NCBI GenBank assembly: GCA_002077045.2
Contig: KZ111147.1
Coordinates: forward strand, 1,557,635 to 1,621,634
DNA from: Rachicladosporium sp. CCFEE 5018
Lineage: Eukaryota; Ascomycota; Dothideomycetes; Cladosporiales; Cladosporiaceae
Direction: 5' to 3'
Length of the DNA: 64,000 nt
Part shown: positions 33,701 through 45,193 of the stretch, one piece after another
Position numbering within the stretch: position 1 is the first letter of the stretch
Layout: every line of letters begins with the position of its first letter
The notes under the pieces: generated by a model
The model's database searches: none
Told to the model about the DNA's origin: nothing
What the model saw: the letters and a program-made list of their open reading frames with translations, nothing else
Position numbers and translations under genes: made by a program

Positions 33701-34148
33701 ACCAACACCGACTACCCCGACCTACGAAAACAAGAACATCTTCACTAACCTCTCCTCCCCGGTCACCGAGTCCGGCTCGAACCTGTCTCAAGGCCAACGC
33801 CAACTCCTCTGCCTCGCTCGCGCGCTTCTCAAGAACCCCAAAGTCCTGTTCATGGACGAAGCCACAGCCTCGATAGACTACGGAACGGACGCGAAGATCC
33901 AAGAGACGATCAGGGAGATCAAGAACACTACTATCACCATCGCACATCGGCTGCAGACGATTGTAGATTATGATAAGGTGCTTGTATTGGATAAGGGGGA
34001 GGTTGTGGAGTTTGGGGAGCCGATGGAGTTGCTTGGGAGGGAGAAGGGGATTTTCAGGGGAATGTGTGAGATGACGGGGGATTTCGAGGTGTTGGAACGG
34101 GAGGCCAGGAATGCTAGTGAGGGGAGGAAGCTAGCTGGTGCTTCTTAG
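30799..34148 (+). CDS. ABCC-type ABC transporter, C-terminal two-thirds (haplotype A continuation)
   Basis: Open from the contig start (frame: the first two bases complete a Tyr codon) to a stop at 34148, about 1116 residues. It aligns with 26509-29849 with a single 3-codon indel in the external loop before SSSDSEVDVVYY. It carries NBD1 (GPTGSGKTSLL, LSGGQKQR, MDDVLSAVDSHT), the second membrane domain, and NBD2 (GRTGAGKSSLALALF, LSQGQRQLL, LFMDEATASID). NBD2 has an extra Ser/Pro/Thr-rich insert of about 60 residues between the Q-loop region and the signature. It should be the second part of the gene begun at 11519. NBD1 has Asp where the catalytic Glu is expected, as is common in ABCC proteins with one degenerate site. 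Confidence 0.85.
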
Positions 34149-34601
34149 GTGATGGAAGTGTTCAGTCGCGGGTGGTGGATTTATAGTGAGCGTTTCTATT
34201 TGCGTGCCTGGCGTTATGTGGTGGTGCATTGACAAGCTTGTGGAGCAAACAGAGTTGAGTATACAGAATGTAAAGAGTCGAGGCGACTCGCACTTGCGTA
34301 GCTTCACTTTCTGGCGCCTTATCCACCATTCACGAAACAATCGACGCCTTGTCCGTCTCCCCTTTGAAAGTGAGGGCACCACCTCGGCCACCTCCAAGCG
34401 CCGTTCCCGGGCACATTGAATCCTTGTCCGCAGTAATACTTTGAACTACAATATGCGCTTCTACATCCGCCGACTGGTGAGTGCAGGAGACGGTGGCTAG
34501 TCCTCTCTGTTCTCCTTGACAAGCAACATGCGGCCGTAACCTGAGCCAGACGGTCACCAGTCGAGAACGTCTGCTGCCTTGCCCGCCACACGTTATTCGA
34601 C
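34149..34601. other. Intergenic, ABCC to NTA1 (haplotype A)
   Basis: 453 bp with no gene recognised; nearly identical to 29850-30302, which suggests recent exchange between haplotypes or recent common origin here. Confidence 0.5.
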
Positions 34602-35644
34602 ATGAAGATCGCCGTGCTGCAGCTCGACTCCAAGATCCGCGACCCAGAGCGTAACATCGCCACCGCAGACGCATTACTAGCTTCAAATCCGCCGCCTAAA
34701 GACCTTGACCTCCTCGTCCTGCCTGAGCTCGCGTTCACTGGCTATAACTTCCCGTCCGCTGAGGCCATAGCACCCTACCTTGAGCCGACAGCAGCAGGAC
34801 GAACGACGCAATGGGCCATCGCGACTGCGAAACGCCTAAGATGTCATGTTTCGGTCGGCTACCCAGAGATCTCGTCCGAGTGGACGACTCCTGAGCTATC
34901 TACGACGCATCACAACTACAATACCACAGTCACGGTCTCTCCTACCGGCGAGATCATCTGCCACTACCGGAAGTCTTTCCTCTACTACACCGATGAGTCT
35001 TGGGCTTCTGAAGGGCCAGCCGGCTTCTTCACGACTCAGATCGATGGACTGGGCAAGACGAGCTTCGGCATTTGTATGGACATCAATCCCTACCAGTTCA
35101 CCGCACCCTGGGATGCCTGCGAGTTCGCGACACACGCCGTCACAAGTGGAGCAGAGCTCGTCGTGCTAAGCATGGCGTGGTTGACTCATGTGCCGATCGA
35201 AGAGATGCTTGCTAAGCCTAAGGACCAGGAACCTGGGACGATTGGGTATTGGGTTGAGCGTTTCGGGCCGGTCATCGAGGCTACAAGGACGGGCAAAGAT
35301 GTGATCGTAGTGTTTGCGAATCGAATTGGCGTCGAGAAGAACGAAGTGGACTCCTTGACGACAAAGCTCGGGCAGGTGGTACCGCTAGGAGATTCGGTAT
35401 GTTACGCAGGCAGCAGCTGCGTTATGCGCTTTACCGAGGAAGGGGTCATTATCTACGACATGCTCGGAGGCGCGGAGGAGGGGTTGTTAGTGGTTGACAC
35501 CGACGAGGTTAGTGATCATTCGTCGACGAACGACACGCGCACCTGCTGACTTTGCTATCCTAGCCCCCAAAGTACAGGATGGCGCTGCGTCCGCGGCCAG
35601 AGGATGTCAATGATGCAGAGCAGACATTTGACGATCTAGCATAA
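34602..35644 (+). CDS. NTA1: Protein N-terminal amidase (nitrilase superfamily)
   Basis: Exons are 34602-35507 and 35564-35644 (56-nt intron, GTTAGT donor, CCTAG acceptor), 328 aa. The nitrilase triad is visible: E42 in LPELAFTG, K124 in HYRKSFLYYTDE and C158 in FGICMDINPYQF. The LYYTDE and GICMDINPY context is that of Nta1. Nta1 deamidates N-terminal Asn and Gln of proteins to Asp and Glu, feeding them into the arginyl branch of the N-degron pathway. The upstream allele fragment at 30303 shares the same start. The final exon gives the tail PPKYRMALRPRPED. Location is likely cytosolic or mitochondrial; no strong presequence is visible. Confidence 0.85.
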
Positions 35645-36185
35645 GCTTGGGGCCCTCTTCGAGACGAGGAAGTGACTCTGGCATATTTATGCTGTTTGGA
35701 GTGAGGTTCATGACTGCGCTTTCGCTCCACTAGCTCGTGCAGATCGTTCCCGCGTCGAGACGGACGTCTAATGCAGTCTTCTGACTATAAAGGACAGGTC
35801 TAGCGGTACCATCTGTCTTTGCTCATGTTGTCCTCGAGTGCACCTTTGACCGCAGTAGGTATAGCATTCAACGATGCTGAAAAGCTTTAGAAGAGCACTA
35901 ATCGCGTTTCCGAGAATTCGTTATAGAAGAACGTCGCATTAAACTTGTGCAGGAAGGAACATAGCGTGTGCGTCGCTCTTGCCATTGCAACGACAATGGT
36001 ACTCGCGGGTATATTGAGCTGACCGGCGCCTACCATGCGCGGCGACGAGTAGGCTGTTCCGAACATAGATGCTCCGTAGCAGAAGATATGTCTTGGCGCT
36101 CAATGCCGACGTCACTTCTCAAGCTCACTCCAACCAAACTTGCACGTTGATTCACGGCATCGATCACCATATGCAAGTGCGCAAG
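35645..36185. other. Intergenic, NTA1 to GT8
   Basis: About 540 bp; no supported gene. The frame of the next gene is open upstream of 36186 to 36069, so the start of GT8 could be earlier. Confidence 0.4.
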
Positions 36186-37418
36186 ATGTCCGCCGCCCCA
36201 CCACCGAGCGGCAACTTCGCCTACACGACGCTCATAACCCGCGCAAGCTATCTGGCCGGTGTAATCATACTCGCCTCCACCCTCCGCAAGCACGGCTCGA
36301 GATATCCGCTCATCGTCTTCTACCCATCAAGCCTTGCAGCACCAGCAGTCCGCGCTCTACAACTAGAAGCTCCAAAACTCAATCTCATCCTTCGAGAATG
36401 CGAGCTCCTGCTGCCGCCTTCAAACGTTAAAACATGGCTCATCGCCGAACGCTTCACGGACACCTGGACGAAGCTCCGCGTCTTCGAAGCGATTGAGTAC
36501 GATGCCGTCTGCTACCTTGACGCCGACATGGCGATCTTCAACAAGAACATGGACTCTATCTTCGCTCACGCCGCAGATCTGCCGAGTGACTGGATCGCTG
36601 CGAATCATGCCTGCGTCTGCAACAAGGAACGGGATGCATGGGCTCCGGAGGAGTGGCGAGAGGAGAACTGTGCCTACACGCCACTCTCACATCCTACAGC
36701 TCTCACTCAGCCGACGAATGTGACGCCGGATTCGAGACCAACGTACCATCTCTTAAACAGCGGCATGTTTCTGTACCATCCCTCGGAGCAATTGTGGGAT
36801 GACATGCTGCACTTCTTCAATACGACACCCAAACTCGCCACCTTCAAGTTCCCTGATCAAGACTTCTTAGCGGAGTTCTTCCGCAACCGCTGGAGGAGTT
36901 TGGGATGGCAGTACAATGCTCTCAAGACTATGCGGTACTGGCATGACCCGATGTGGCTGGACGATGAGGTGGTGTGTCTGCACTACATCGTTGACAAGCC
37001 ATGGGCTGGCCGAGTCGGGGAGGACGGCCGGGCAGGCTATCGTGGCAACGACGGGGAGACGCATCGATGGTGGTGGAGTGCTTGGGAGGAGTGGGCGGAG
37101 GCTAGGAAGAAGGCCGGCGAGGATGAGGTGTTGGGGTTGGTGGCAAAGTATGTGGCGAAGGCGAAGGGCGAGGAGGACGGCGAGCAAGATCCTGACATGC
37201 TTGCAATTGGCGCTGGTGTGCAGGCGTTTGCGGAGAACAAGGCGCCTGATGAAAGCGCTGAGAAGCAGGGCAAGGGTCAGGAGAACGAGAAGCCCAGTGG
37301 TGAGAGTGCAGCAACAAACGAGGGTGCGCACCGATCTGGCCATGGACTGCTAAGCAAGATGGAGCGCGGTCATGGACCAATTGTGCATCCCAAGGGCAGC
37401 TCGATGATGCCGCCATGA
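36186..37418 (+). CDS. Family 8 glycosyltransferase (galactinol-synthase/glycogenin-like)
   Basis: 410 aa from the ATG reading MSAAPPPSGNFAYTTLITRAS; in-frame ATGs upstream (36171, 36069) are possible but the family fold begins near FAYTTLIT. The manganese-binding DxD motif is YLDADMAIF at about residue 115. The later FPDQDFLAEFF and LHYIVDKPW stretches are typical of GT8 members related to galactinol synthase and glycogenin. It would use a UDP-sugar donor in the cytosol; the acceptor is unknown. The last about 100 residues are a Lys/Glu-rich, probably disordered tail. It is transcribed toward SEC8 (convergent, 319-bp spacer). Confidence 0.8.
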   Translation: MSAAPPPSGNFAYTTLITRASYLAGVIILASTLRKHGSRYPLIVFYPSSLAAPAVRALQLEAPKLNLILRECELLLPPSNVKTWLIAERFTDTWTKLRVFEAIEYDAVCYLDADMAIFNKNMDSIFAHAADLPSDWIAANHACVCNKERDAWAPEEWREENCAYTPLSHPTALTQPTNVTPDSRPTYHLLNSGMFLYHPSEQLWDDMLHFFNTTPKLATFKFPDQDFLAEFFRNRWRSLGWQYNALKTMRYWHDPMWLDDEVVCLHYIVDKPWAGRVGEDGRAGYRGNDGETHRWWWSAWEEWAEARKKAGEDEVLGLVAKYVAKAKGEEDGEQDPDMLAIGAGVQAFAENKAPDESAEKQGKGQENEKPSGESAATNEGAHRSGHGLLSKMERGHGPIVHPKGSSMMPP

Positions 37419-37737
37419 GAAGTGGTCTCAGACTGAGGAGTCCGAGTCGCGTGAGCCGTGGCTACAGCGTGATCTCGGGCGAAAGAGATGATGGGCAATG
37501 CGAGAGCCAAAGCGGGATCCAACCGACGATGCTTTCGTGACCGGGATTAGCGAAGAACAGGTCCCGCTGCTTGTGCCCCGCTAGTCTCGCTATCCTTGCT
37601 TCGAACAGGCACGTGGGAGATGTGAAGCAAGTCAGTCACGCACGAAATGTGCTAGCTAACCAGTACCTTCTATAAAGGCATGCACTGCTATACTACGCGG
37701 TGCGACTTTTAGGCCCCTGAAACCGCAATCCATAACG
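37419..37737. other. Convergent intergenic, GT8 and SEC8
   Basis: 319 bp between two 3' ends; it would hold both terminators. Nothing else seen. Confidence 0.5.
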
Positions 37738-40700
37738 TCAACTCCCGCCTAATAACTTCCTCAGCCCCGCCATTGCCTCTTCACTCGCCGCTCCCTCATC
37801 TCCGCCCGCCTCTCCCCAGAATTCTCCAGCCTTTCCCAATTCAAAGTCCCTCTTCAATCCCTTGAACCCCTGCTGCAGCACCAGAAAATTCAACTTCATT
37901 CTCTCCCGTCCATGTGCGTCCATACCTTGCACCAGACCAACCAACTCGATCAGAGCCGTGTTGGCGAGACTGTCGAGCGAGATAAGTATATACTCCACTT
38001 GGCTGGGCAGGAGATGCGTTTCCAGACCGCCACAGTAGGTTGCGAGGGAGGACGTCAAAGCGAGGATCGAGGGATCAGGATCCGTGTACGGCTGCGTGAG
38101 GACGTAGGACTTGCGCAGCGAGGTCGATACGCCGTGGAGGAGATGCAGACGGAAGTCTATGTGTAATGTTCGCAGGATCAGGCCCGAGAGCTCGGTGAAG
38201 CTGAAGGTTACTGCTTCGAATTCTTCGCTCGTGGCCGCGTTCAGGGGCAGGTATGGGATCGAGGGCAGGGTGGAGGAGAGAGATGTATTGTTGGTCCAGC
38301 GGCGGGTGTGGTGGTTCGTCGAGCTGGAGGTTGTGGTGTTATCTATCGCGCGGGGCGAGATAAACGCTAGCGCTTTCGTGCGTGCGGCGAGCCACTTCAT
38401 GCTTGTGTGCAGGATGCATAGTGCGGCGAGGGCTTTACGGTCGTGGATTAGGTCTGCTTCTTCAATGACGCGAGTTTGCGCGAGGGAGATGAGAGCAGTG
38501 TCCTCTTCTGCGATGAGTGCTGAGGCTGTGGTGTCCGCCGGTGGAGAGAGGAGATCAGCGACGACGGACTGGATGGCGCCGCTGGTAGCGAGCTCGGCAG
38601 CTAGTCGCATACGCGGCTGATCTTCTTGATTGAGTTGGGAACGTTGCAAGAGGGACTTCGACCAGGTGAAGCATCGATCGTAGTACGTGCGCATCTGACT
38701 AATAAGTAGCTGGCTGAACGACTGATCGTGCGGCAAGGCGTCGAGCATAGTGCACACGCGCTCCATGATCTCGTAGAAGCGGATGACGCCTCTGAATATG
38801 GGACGCTGGCTATGTTCTTGCCACTTGGGGTCGGGTTGGAAGGCGTCCGTATCGTTCAAAGAGCGCGAGCATAGGTCCATCAGAGTCTCATCGAGTTGCG
38901 GGTAGAAGACATTTACCAGGAAGTCGTCAAGGAACGATGTCAACGTCGATGCAACGACTGTGGAACCCCTCGGGACGACTTCTTGCAGGCGGTGCAGGAA
39001 GTCGAGCGATGGCGGCAGCAGGATTGCCATGTTGAAGATGCTTGGCTCGACCAGCAATTTATGGCCAGTGGCGGAGCGATCCGACACAAGCTCATCATGA
39101 TGCTGCTTCTTCGTGCTATCGCGGCTATTCGCGTTGACAAGACCTGGCACTGAAGCTCGAAGAATGAACTCGAGATCCTCTCGCTCCGTAGCAAGCTCAG
39201 TAGACTTCGCATCGGTATCAGTCAACTTGAAGATCCGCCGATTGCGATCTCGTGGCTTCGGCTTGAATATGTTGGCACCTGGATCGTTAGCTTGACCACC
39301 GCGATGCGAGACATCGCCGCTTGTAGCGAGATGGTCATGCAGCAGCGAGCGAATCTCGCTTTGCAGCAACTTCCACATTTCTCTGAAGCTGCGATTTAGC
39401 GTCGGCCCATCGAGCAAGTTCTCTCGTCTCAGGATCGCAGCGATGACACCGTGAAGTACGCAATGCCCTTCTGCGATGGCCTCGAACTTCGCGTACAACG
39501 TCGTCAAGAGATCTTCCAGAGTCGCCTTCTTCTCGCTCTCTGCTTGATCCTTGGTGCCCAGTGCATCGATCCGCTTCCGCAAACCAGCGCGAAGCGTGTT
39601 GGGATGCCGCTGCTCGACCTCCGCATGTGATCGCTCAACTACGCTGAAGAGCTCGACTGGCAGTCGCTGTTCGATCGCATCTACAGCAACATCAAGCCGC
39701 GACATCTTATTCAGCGACTCCACAAGCAGCTGTATGTAGTAGAACGTCTCTGCTTCTGGATTGCGAGTTGTATCTTCCTGCATCGGCTTAGTGCCGTCGA
39801 ACGACTCGAGGAATACATGCAGTGGTCTTTGATCGGGCGCGACTGAAGTCTTACTCGAGTCGTACCGTGCATGAGACTTCCACCGCTCTTCACAGTATGG
39901 ACTCTTGAGATAAAGATGGCTATGCAGCTCCTCAACCAGGATATCAGTAAGTGAGTGTTCCTGATTGCTCAGATAGACTCTCAAATCGGTGAGCGCGCCG
40001 ATCTCTTCCATCTCGGGATTGCGAATTTGCTTGAGGGCATCTTGGAGTGTATCGACTGCTGCGAGAAAGCGCTTCTCCGATATCTCAGCTTCAAGGACTT
40101 CGGGCACTGCCTGTAGAGTCTCGATAATGCTCAGCGTCTGGAGCATACTGTCATATTCTTGACTGCCCTGCGCGAAGGCCTTGAGCTCGGGCTTGGTGGT
40201 AGCCAAGCTTCCTTTCGCTGCAACTAGTCCAGATCTAAGCGTCCGCACGCGATGCTGGGATGAGTGTATGGCTGCCTGTATCGTATGGAAAGTTCCGATA
40301 CTGCTGTTGAACCCCTGATGGTGCTCATTAACAATCACCTTGAGGGCATTTTGCAGCTGCCGATGCGTCTCCTGGAATTGGTCGTACTGGTCCATGAGAC
40401 CCAGTGAACTCGGGTCATTCAGCTGAAGCGCAACTTTAACGGGTATACATGACTGCGAGCTCATGAACGACCATTGCTGGTCAATGTAGCGTGAGATATC
40501 TAGACGGAGTCTCAGCATGTGCAAGTATGTCTGATACATCAGTATGTACAAACTATATACAAAGATCCTACTAACCTTCGACCTGCGTTCCCCCTCGGTG
40601 TGACATCGGCGCCGGCCTACTCCTACTACGACTGCTGTCCCATGCACCTCCATCTCTGCTTCTCCTGTTCGCCTGCGCACGATCTAGCCGTCCTGGTGCG

Positions 40701-40885
40701 CGTATCCTCCCACCTGGCGCAGTCGGTTCTCCGAATCCGCCATAGCCACCCGGACCTCTAGACCGTGATCGCTCATCTGCGCTCGTGTCGCGACTGCTAG
40801 TATCGAAGTCGAAGCGCTGGAGGTGTTGCGAGCTGTTGCCATTGAGGTATCCGCTACCGTTCGGTGGAGGGCGTGTGCGCGACAT
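37738..40885 (-). CDS. SEC8: Exocyst complex component Sec8
   Basis: Minus strand, exons 40885-40576 and 40499-37738, 1023 aa. The 76-nt intron (GTTAGT donor, GTCTAG acceptor) joins TQVE to DISRYIDQQW. The first exon encodes a disordered Ser/Arg/Gly-rich N-terminus starting MSRTRPPPNGSGY. The second begins the Sec8 core, with SLGLMDQYDQFQETHRQLQ, then EKRFLAAVDTLQDAL and SLTDILVEELHSHLYLKSPY, strongly typical of fungal Sec8. Sec8 is part of the octameric exocyst that tethers secretory vesicles to growing plasma membrane. The frame continues upstream of the acceptor to 40680, but that reading is intron plus the wrong frame of exon 1. Confidence 0.88.
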
Positions 40886-41317
40886 GGCGCGTCGATGTAT
40901 GCTACCGACTCATATTACTCTCCGTGTCTCAGCGAAGGCGAATAATGTACAACGCGTCTCTCAGTGTCAACACATTGTATTGCATACGTTGTTATGGGGT
41001 CGAATATACAAGCTTACCCTGGTCCATGCCACGGTGCTCTGCCATTTGCCAAGACGACAACGATCACGTGCGCGCTGAGATATTTGAGAGTCGCGCAGAC
41101 GGAGTCATATAAAGTGATGCTGTTGAATACATCGTTTCCAAGTCTTCGGTCCTAACAGAACAGTACGGCCGTTGAGGGTCCGTCCAACATGTCTATCTAC
41201 CACGTGTCTCATTGCCTCATGCAGTCCAAAAGAGTGATCCGGCACCCTCTCTCAGGGCCCCCAAGCCATGGGGCCTTCCGCTTTCCGCCTCCACGGACAG
41301 CTCCATCATTCTTCACT
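40886..41317. other. Intergenic, PDC to SEC8 (both minus strand)
   Basis: 432 bp: terminator of pyruvate decarboxylase and promoter of SEC8. No gene recognised. Confidence 0.5.
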
Positions 41318-43351
41318 CTAACCTCCCATAGAGCTACCACCAGCTTTCCTCTGATTGAACACCTCAACAGCACTAGCCGCCATCCTCAGCGAAAGCGGCG
41401 CATCGAGATAGCCCAGCTTCAACTCCACAAGTTGGAAACGGTCAGCCTTCGCGAACTCAGGATCAACCAGCAGAGCGTCGAGTTTCTGCGGCGTGTCGAT
41501 AGGCCCGTAGTATGCATGCGGGAAGCGCGGACCAAAGGCTGGAGCCAGCTTGCTGTAGTCCCACTGTGATGGATGTTAGCCGTGTCTATAGGTGATGAGG
41601 GGTCCAGGGATTGAACACGTACGTAAGGAAGCTGGTTATAGGAGGCTTCACGACCGTGGATCAGGCGTTCAACGGTGTAGCCGTCGTTATTGAGGACGAA
41701 GCTGAGCTACATTAGCTGGACCACCTCTTGCGATCCCAAGAGAAGCCTTACATTATCGGGTTCAACTGCAGCTTCAGGAAGTCTGCAAAAGCCTGCACAG
41801 TCAAATGCAGACTCCCTTCACCGGTGCACAGAATTAGCCGCTTGAAGTTGCCCATTTCGCGAATGGCTTTCAGGGCTCCGAGCGCTGCGCCAGTCGCGTA
41901 GCCGATACTGCCAAAGACGGTCTGGTTGTACATCGTCGCACCCTTGGGCAGGATGGCGGCAGTGAGTCCGAAGGCCGAGGTGCCTGTCTCGCCGATGACG
42001 AAGTCGCCGGGACGGAAGAACTTGCCTAGGGTCTGGTGGTGTAGTCAGCGTACTGTTATCTCGTCCAGAACGGCCAAACACAACTCACCGACCACGGGTA
42101 GTCCTGAGTCAAGGCACTCTCAGGCTTAGGGTCGTTCTCCGGAAAAGGCTTCCAGGTGACCTTCGCCGCAGCTCTAGCCAGCGGCTTCTCTTTGATGCTC
42201 TCGATGAGAGCGCGAAGGACATACACCATCTTCAGATCATACTGCGTCTTCCCAATCTTGACGATGAAGCGCTGAAACTCCACCGTCACATCCTCAGCGA
42301 CATTATCGGTGAACTCGCCAGTGTTGAAGTCGGTCTGCACGTTCCCAATCCAAAACACGGCGTCCGAAGCTTCGACGGCTTTGGCGACTTCTGGATACGA
42401 GCCAGCACCTTGATACACACCGCCGAAATTGGAAGAAGACTCATCTGGACCTCCCTTGCCCATGCAAGTCGTAAACGTAGGCAGGCCAGTGATCTTGGCA
42501 AACTCGCGGCTCTCGGCGACTACATCACCGCGGATTGCGTTACCGTCGACGATGATGATGGGGTTCTGCTTCTGTTCGAGCAGGCTGCGGAGCTGAGTCA
42601 CGAGCTCTGCCTCCTTGGCGGCATCGTTGGGAGGAAGCGTGGTCTTCAGAGGAGTCTTGAGACCCGAAGCGTCGACTTCGAGGTGGGAGACGTCCACTGG
42701 GACTCCGATGTAGACGGGTCTGCTTTCGTAAAGCATAGTACTGAGGACGCGGTCGATCTCGGTGGGCGCAGTCTTCGGATCGAGCAGCACCGTTGTGTCG
42801 CAGGAGATGTGCTTGGCCATTTCATGGTACATGCTACGCTGATGTCAGTCGCGGAGAAGCCGTACATCGTCAATGATAGCGCCATACCCAAATTCCCCAG
42901 TACCCAGTGTGTGATGCATCAGGGTGTGATTTTCCATGGCTGGACCTGCTCATTGTTAGAGATACCGGGTATGGGACTGTGCAGCATAGGATCACATACG
43001 TCCGGGGTAGCCAACGATGTGAGCCACCGGTACGTGCTCTGCATACGCTCCAGCGTGTCCGCAGTACGCACTCAGCTCTCCAGGCCCGAAAGTAGTGACA
43101 AAGGCACCGACGCTCTTGACGCGACTATAGCCATCGGCAGCGTAGGATGCAATGAGCTCATTGGCATTGCCAGAGAAGTCCACGCCTGATTCGCCAATGA
43201 GGTCGAGCAACGCGAGCTCGTAGTCTACAGCACGTCAGTGGTAGCAGGCTTTGGCAGAGTCGATTGTCATACCGCCTGGTACGCCGAAGACGGTATCGAC
43301 ACCCAGCTGCTTGAGTCTGGTGAAGAGGTAGTTTCCTAGCTTGATTGACAT
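41318..43351 (-). CDS. pdcA: Pyruvate decarboxylase
   Basis: Minus strand, seven exons: 43351-43273, 43224-43000, 42945-42888, 42833-42089, 42032-41752, 41701-41623, 41563-41318. They give 570 aa, close to the usual about 565. All junctions keep frame and use GTATGA, GTATGT, GTATGG, GTGAGT, GTAAGG and GTACGT donors. The protein starts MSIKLGNYLFTRLKQLGVD, carries the ThDP-activating glutamate (NANELIASYAADGYSR, about E49), the His pair in LMHHTLG, and the ThDP/Mg site GEGS...NNDGYT. It has Glu where yeast has the GDG aspartate. It decarboxylates pyruvate to acetaldehyde in fermentation. It is divergent from CTR9 with 1.2 kb between. Confidence 0.9.
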
Positions 43352-44568
43352 GGCGCTCGTGGTATGTTCATACCTCTTCGTAATGTGAGGACTTGTGGTG
43401 GGATGCTAGACTCGATATTTGCAGTGAATGGTGGCGGAATGGAGAACAGGGAAGTCTGAGTGGGGAGGTCTTATTCGATATATACTCACTGGGGGACGCG
43501 AACACTGCTGAACATATTTTATACCTGCGGTCTGGCCGACGGCTTACTTGTCGTGATTGCTCATGCGAAACGGCCACCATGAGCCTGGCTGTGTCGGCCG
43601 TACAAGAAATCAAATCACACGTCCTGGCCTTCGATCAAATGGAGCATTCGTGGTCTCGAATGATCGATCGCATGTTGTCGGCCAGATGTGTCTCGACTAT
43701 CGATCGGCTCAAGTATTGTCGATCATGTTGTGCAAGATAGTGCAACATGATAGTCACGTCGGCTCTGAGTCGGCCCCGGTAGCCAGGGTCGAGTGTCGTG
43801 CAGTTGGGACCGTGAAGCCGCTAGATTTGATATAGTGTCAATGTCCGATGTGCATTAGAGAGCTAGGGAGGCTTCGGTATAGTAAGGACCTGCATGCTGA
43901 CTACACATGCTTATCTTCACCACGCGCATAGCTTCGGCAGTGCAGCCAGCTCGGCTCAGAAGATGAAGCTGCGACGGCTATCGTGGGTAATTTTGCATCG
44001 GCCGTATCGTCAGTATGTTGTGAAACGGATGTACAGCTTGCAGCCCAGACGCGACCAGTAGTCAATCTATCATGAAAGCGCATCGAGCAAGTGCTGATGA
44101 TCATGTTTGAGATGTCCAGAGCTTGTTCTCGGCGGAAGGGGCTGTTGATCTCTGTAGGTAGCGATTGAAGACGAAATCCGCTGGCCTGGAAGCCATCGTT
44201 GAGGAATAAGTGCTAAGGCGGTTTCTCTGCATTCGCCGTGTGAGAGACCATCTCTACCTGCGATATGCACACGTGTGTAAGGTTAAGCACCGACGAATGT
44301 ATTGCAGTGCAATGGGTTCTGGCTGCCAATGAGGCTCTGCGGAAGTGGATCCGCCTCGGCCGCGCTAGCATTTGGCGACTTGACTTTCACGCGCCAGCCA
44401 GTTCGGGGTTACATACTCATGTGCATTCGTACCAACACAGCATCAGCTCGCACCTCGTCCCCTGTTCGCCTGTCGCCCCCTCCTATCTGACACCACTGGT
44501 GCGGCGAATTCTAGCTTCGACCACCACATCACTCCAGCCAATGCGCTGAGCGCGCTCTCACCTCCGCC
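43352..44568. other. Divergent promoter region, pyruvate decarboxylase and CTR9
   Basis: 1.2 kb between two divergently transcribed genes. It includes repeated GATCGATC-type words around 43660-43720. I find no convincing gene; open frames are short and overlap on both strands. A large regulatory region is expected for a fermentation gene, but no specific site is claimed. Confidence 0.4.
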
Positions 44569-45193
44569 ATGGCCGCAAAGGTGAACGGCTACACGAATGG
44601 CGTCAATGGCACGCACCACCACACCGACCCTCATCGCTTCACTCGCTTCGCCGATGTCCCCGCGGTGATTGACATTCCCGTCAGCGGCGGAGATGGCGAC
44701 GAGGTGGTCAACCTGGATCTGTCGGACCTCCTCGATGAGACCGACGAGCTATGTAGTCTCCTTGAGAACGAGGCTGCGGCCAAGACATATTGGATCACGA
44801 TCGCACTGGCATATGCAAAGCAGCACAAGGTCGACATCGCCATCGACATGATCAAGCAGGGACTGGCTGCATACGAACGGTTACGATCAAAGTCGGAGGA
44901 CAAGCTGAGCATGCTTACGTGCCTAGTATGGCTGCAGCTGTGGAGGAGTAGACACACACGGCGTACGCGGCCAGAGTCAGATAGCGAGGACCCGCGAACC
45001 AAGGAGACGTTCCTCACCGAAGCAACTCAGACGCTCAATGAGGCTTCCAAGATCAGCCCCTCACATCCGCCGCTATATCTTGCACGAGGAGTTTTGTCGT
45101 TACTGCGCGCTGCATTGGTGACCGGTCAGCCTGGGCGAGGCCAGGGCGATCGAGCGTCGCACCTTGGCGCAGCTGCAAAGTTCTTCGAAGATG
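44569..45193 (+). CDS. CTR9: Paf1-complex subunit Ctr9, N-terminal part (cut by gap)
   Basis: Starts MAAKVNGYTNGVNGTHHH and runs 208 codons plus one base to the gap, ending in HLGAAAKFFED. The RFADVPAVIDIPVSGGDGDEVVNLDL opening with LxxLLDETDELCSLLENE (split here) is the standard start of fungal Ctr9. The first tetratricopeptide repeats follow. The gene continues at 45294. If no intron lies in the gap, the missing length must be 3n+2 bases. The 100 N do not satisfy this, so a read-through translation goes out of frame. Confidence 0.85.

Noticed and set aside
1..34997. A genuine tandem duplication of an about 14.8-kb transporter block
   Set aside because: The contig edges fall inside the same gene 126 bp apart and the frame is restored by joining contigs 1 and 3; placement of a second haplotype explains this without a duplication. 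Kept open until reads are checked.
41189..41569. 126-codon plus-strand ORF over the 3' end of pyruvate decarboxylase
   Set aside because: Antisense shadow of the last pyruvate decarboxylase exon.
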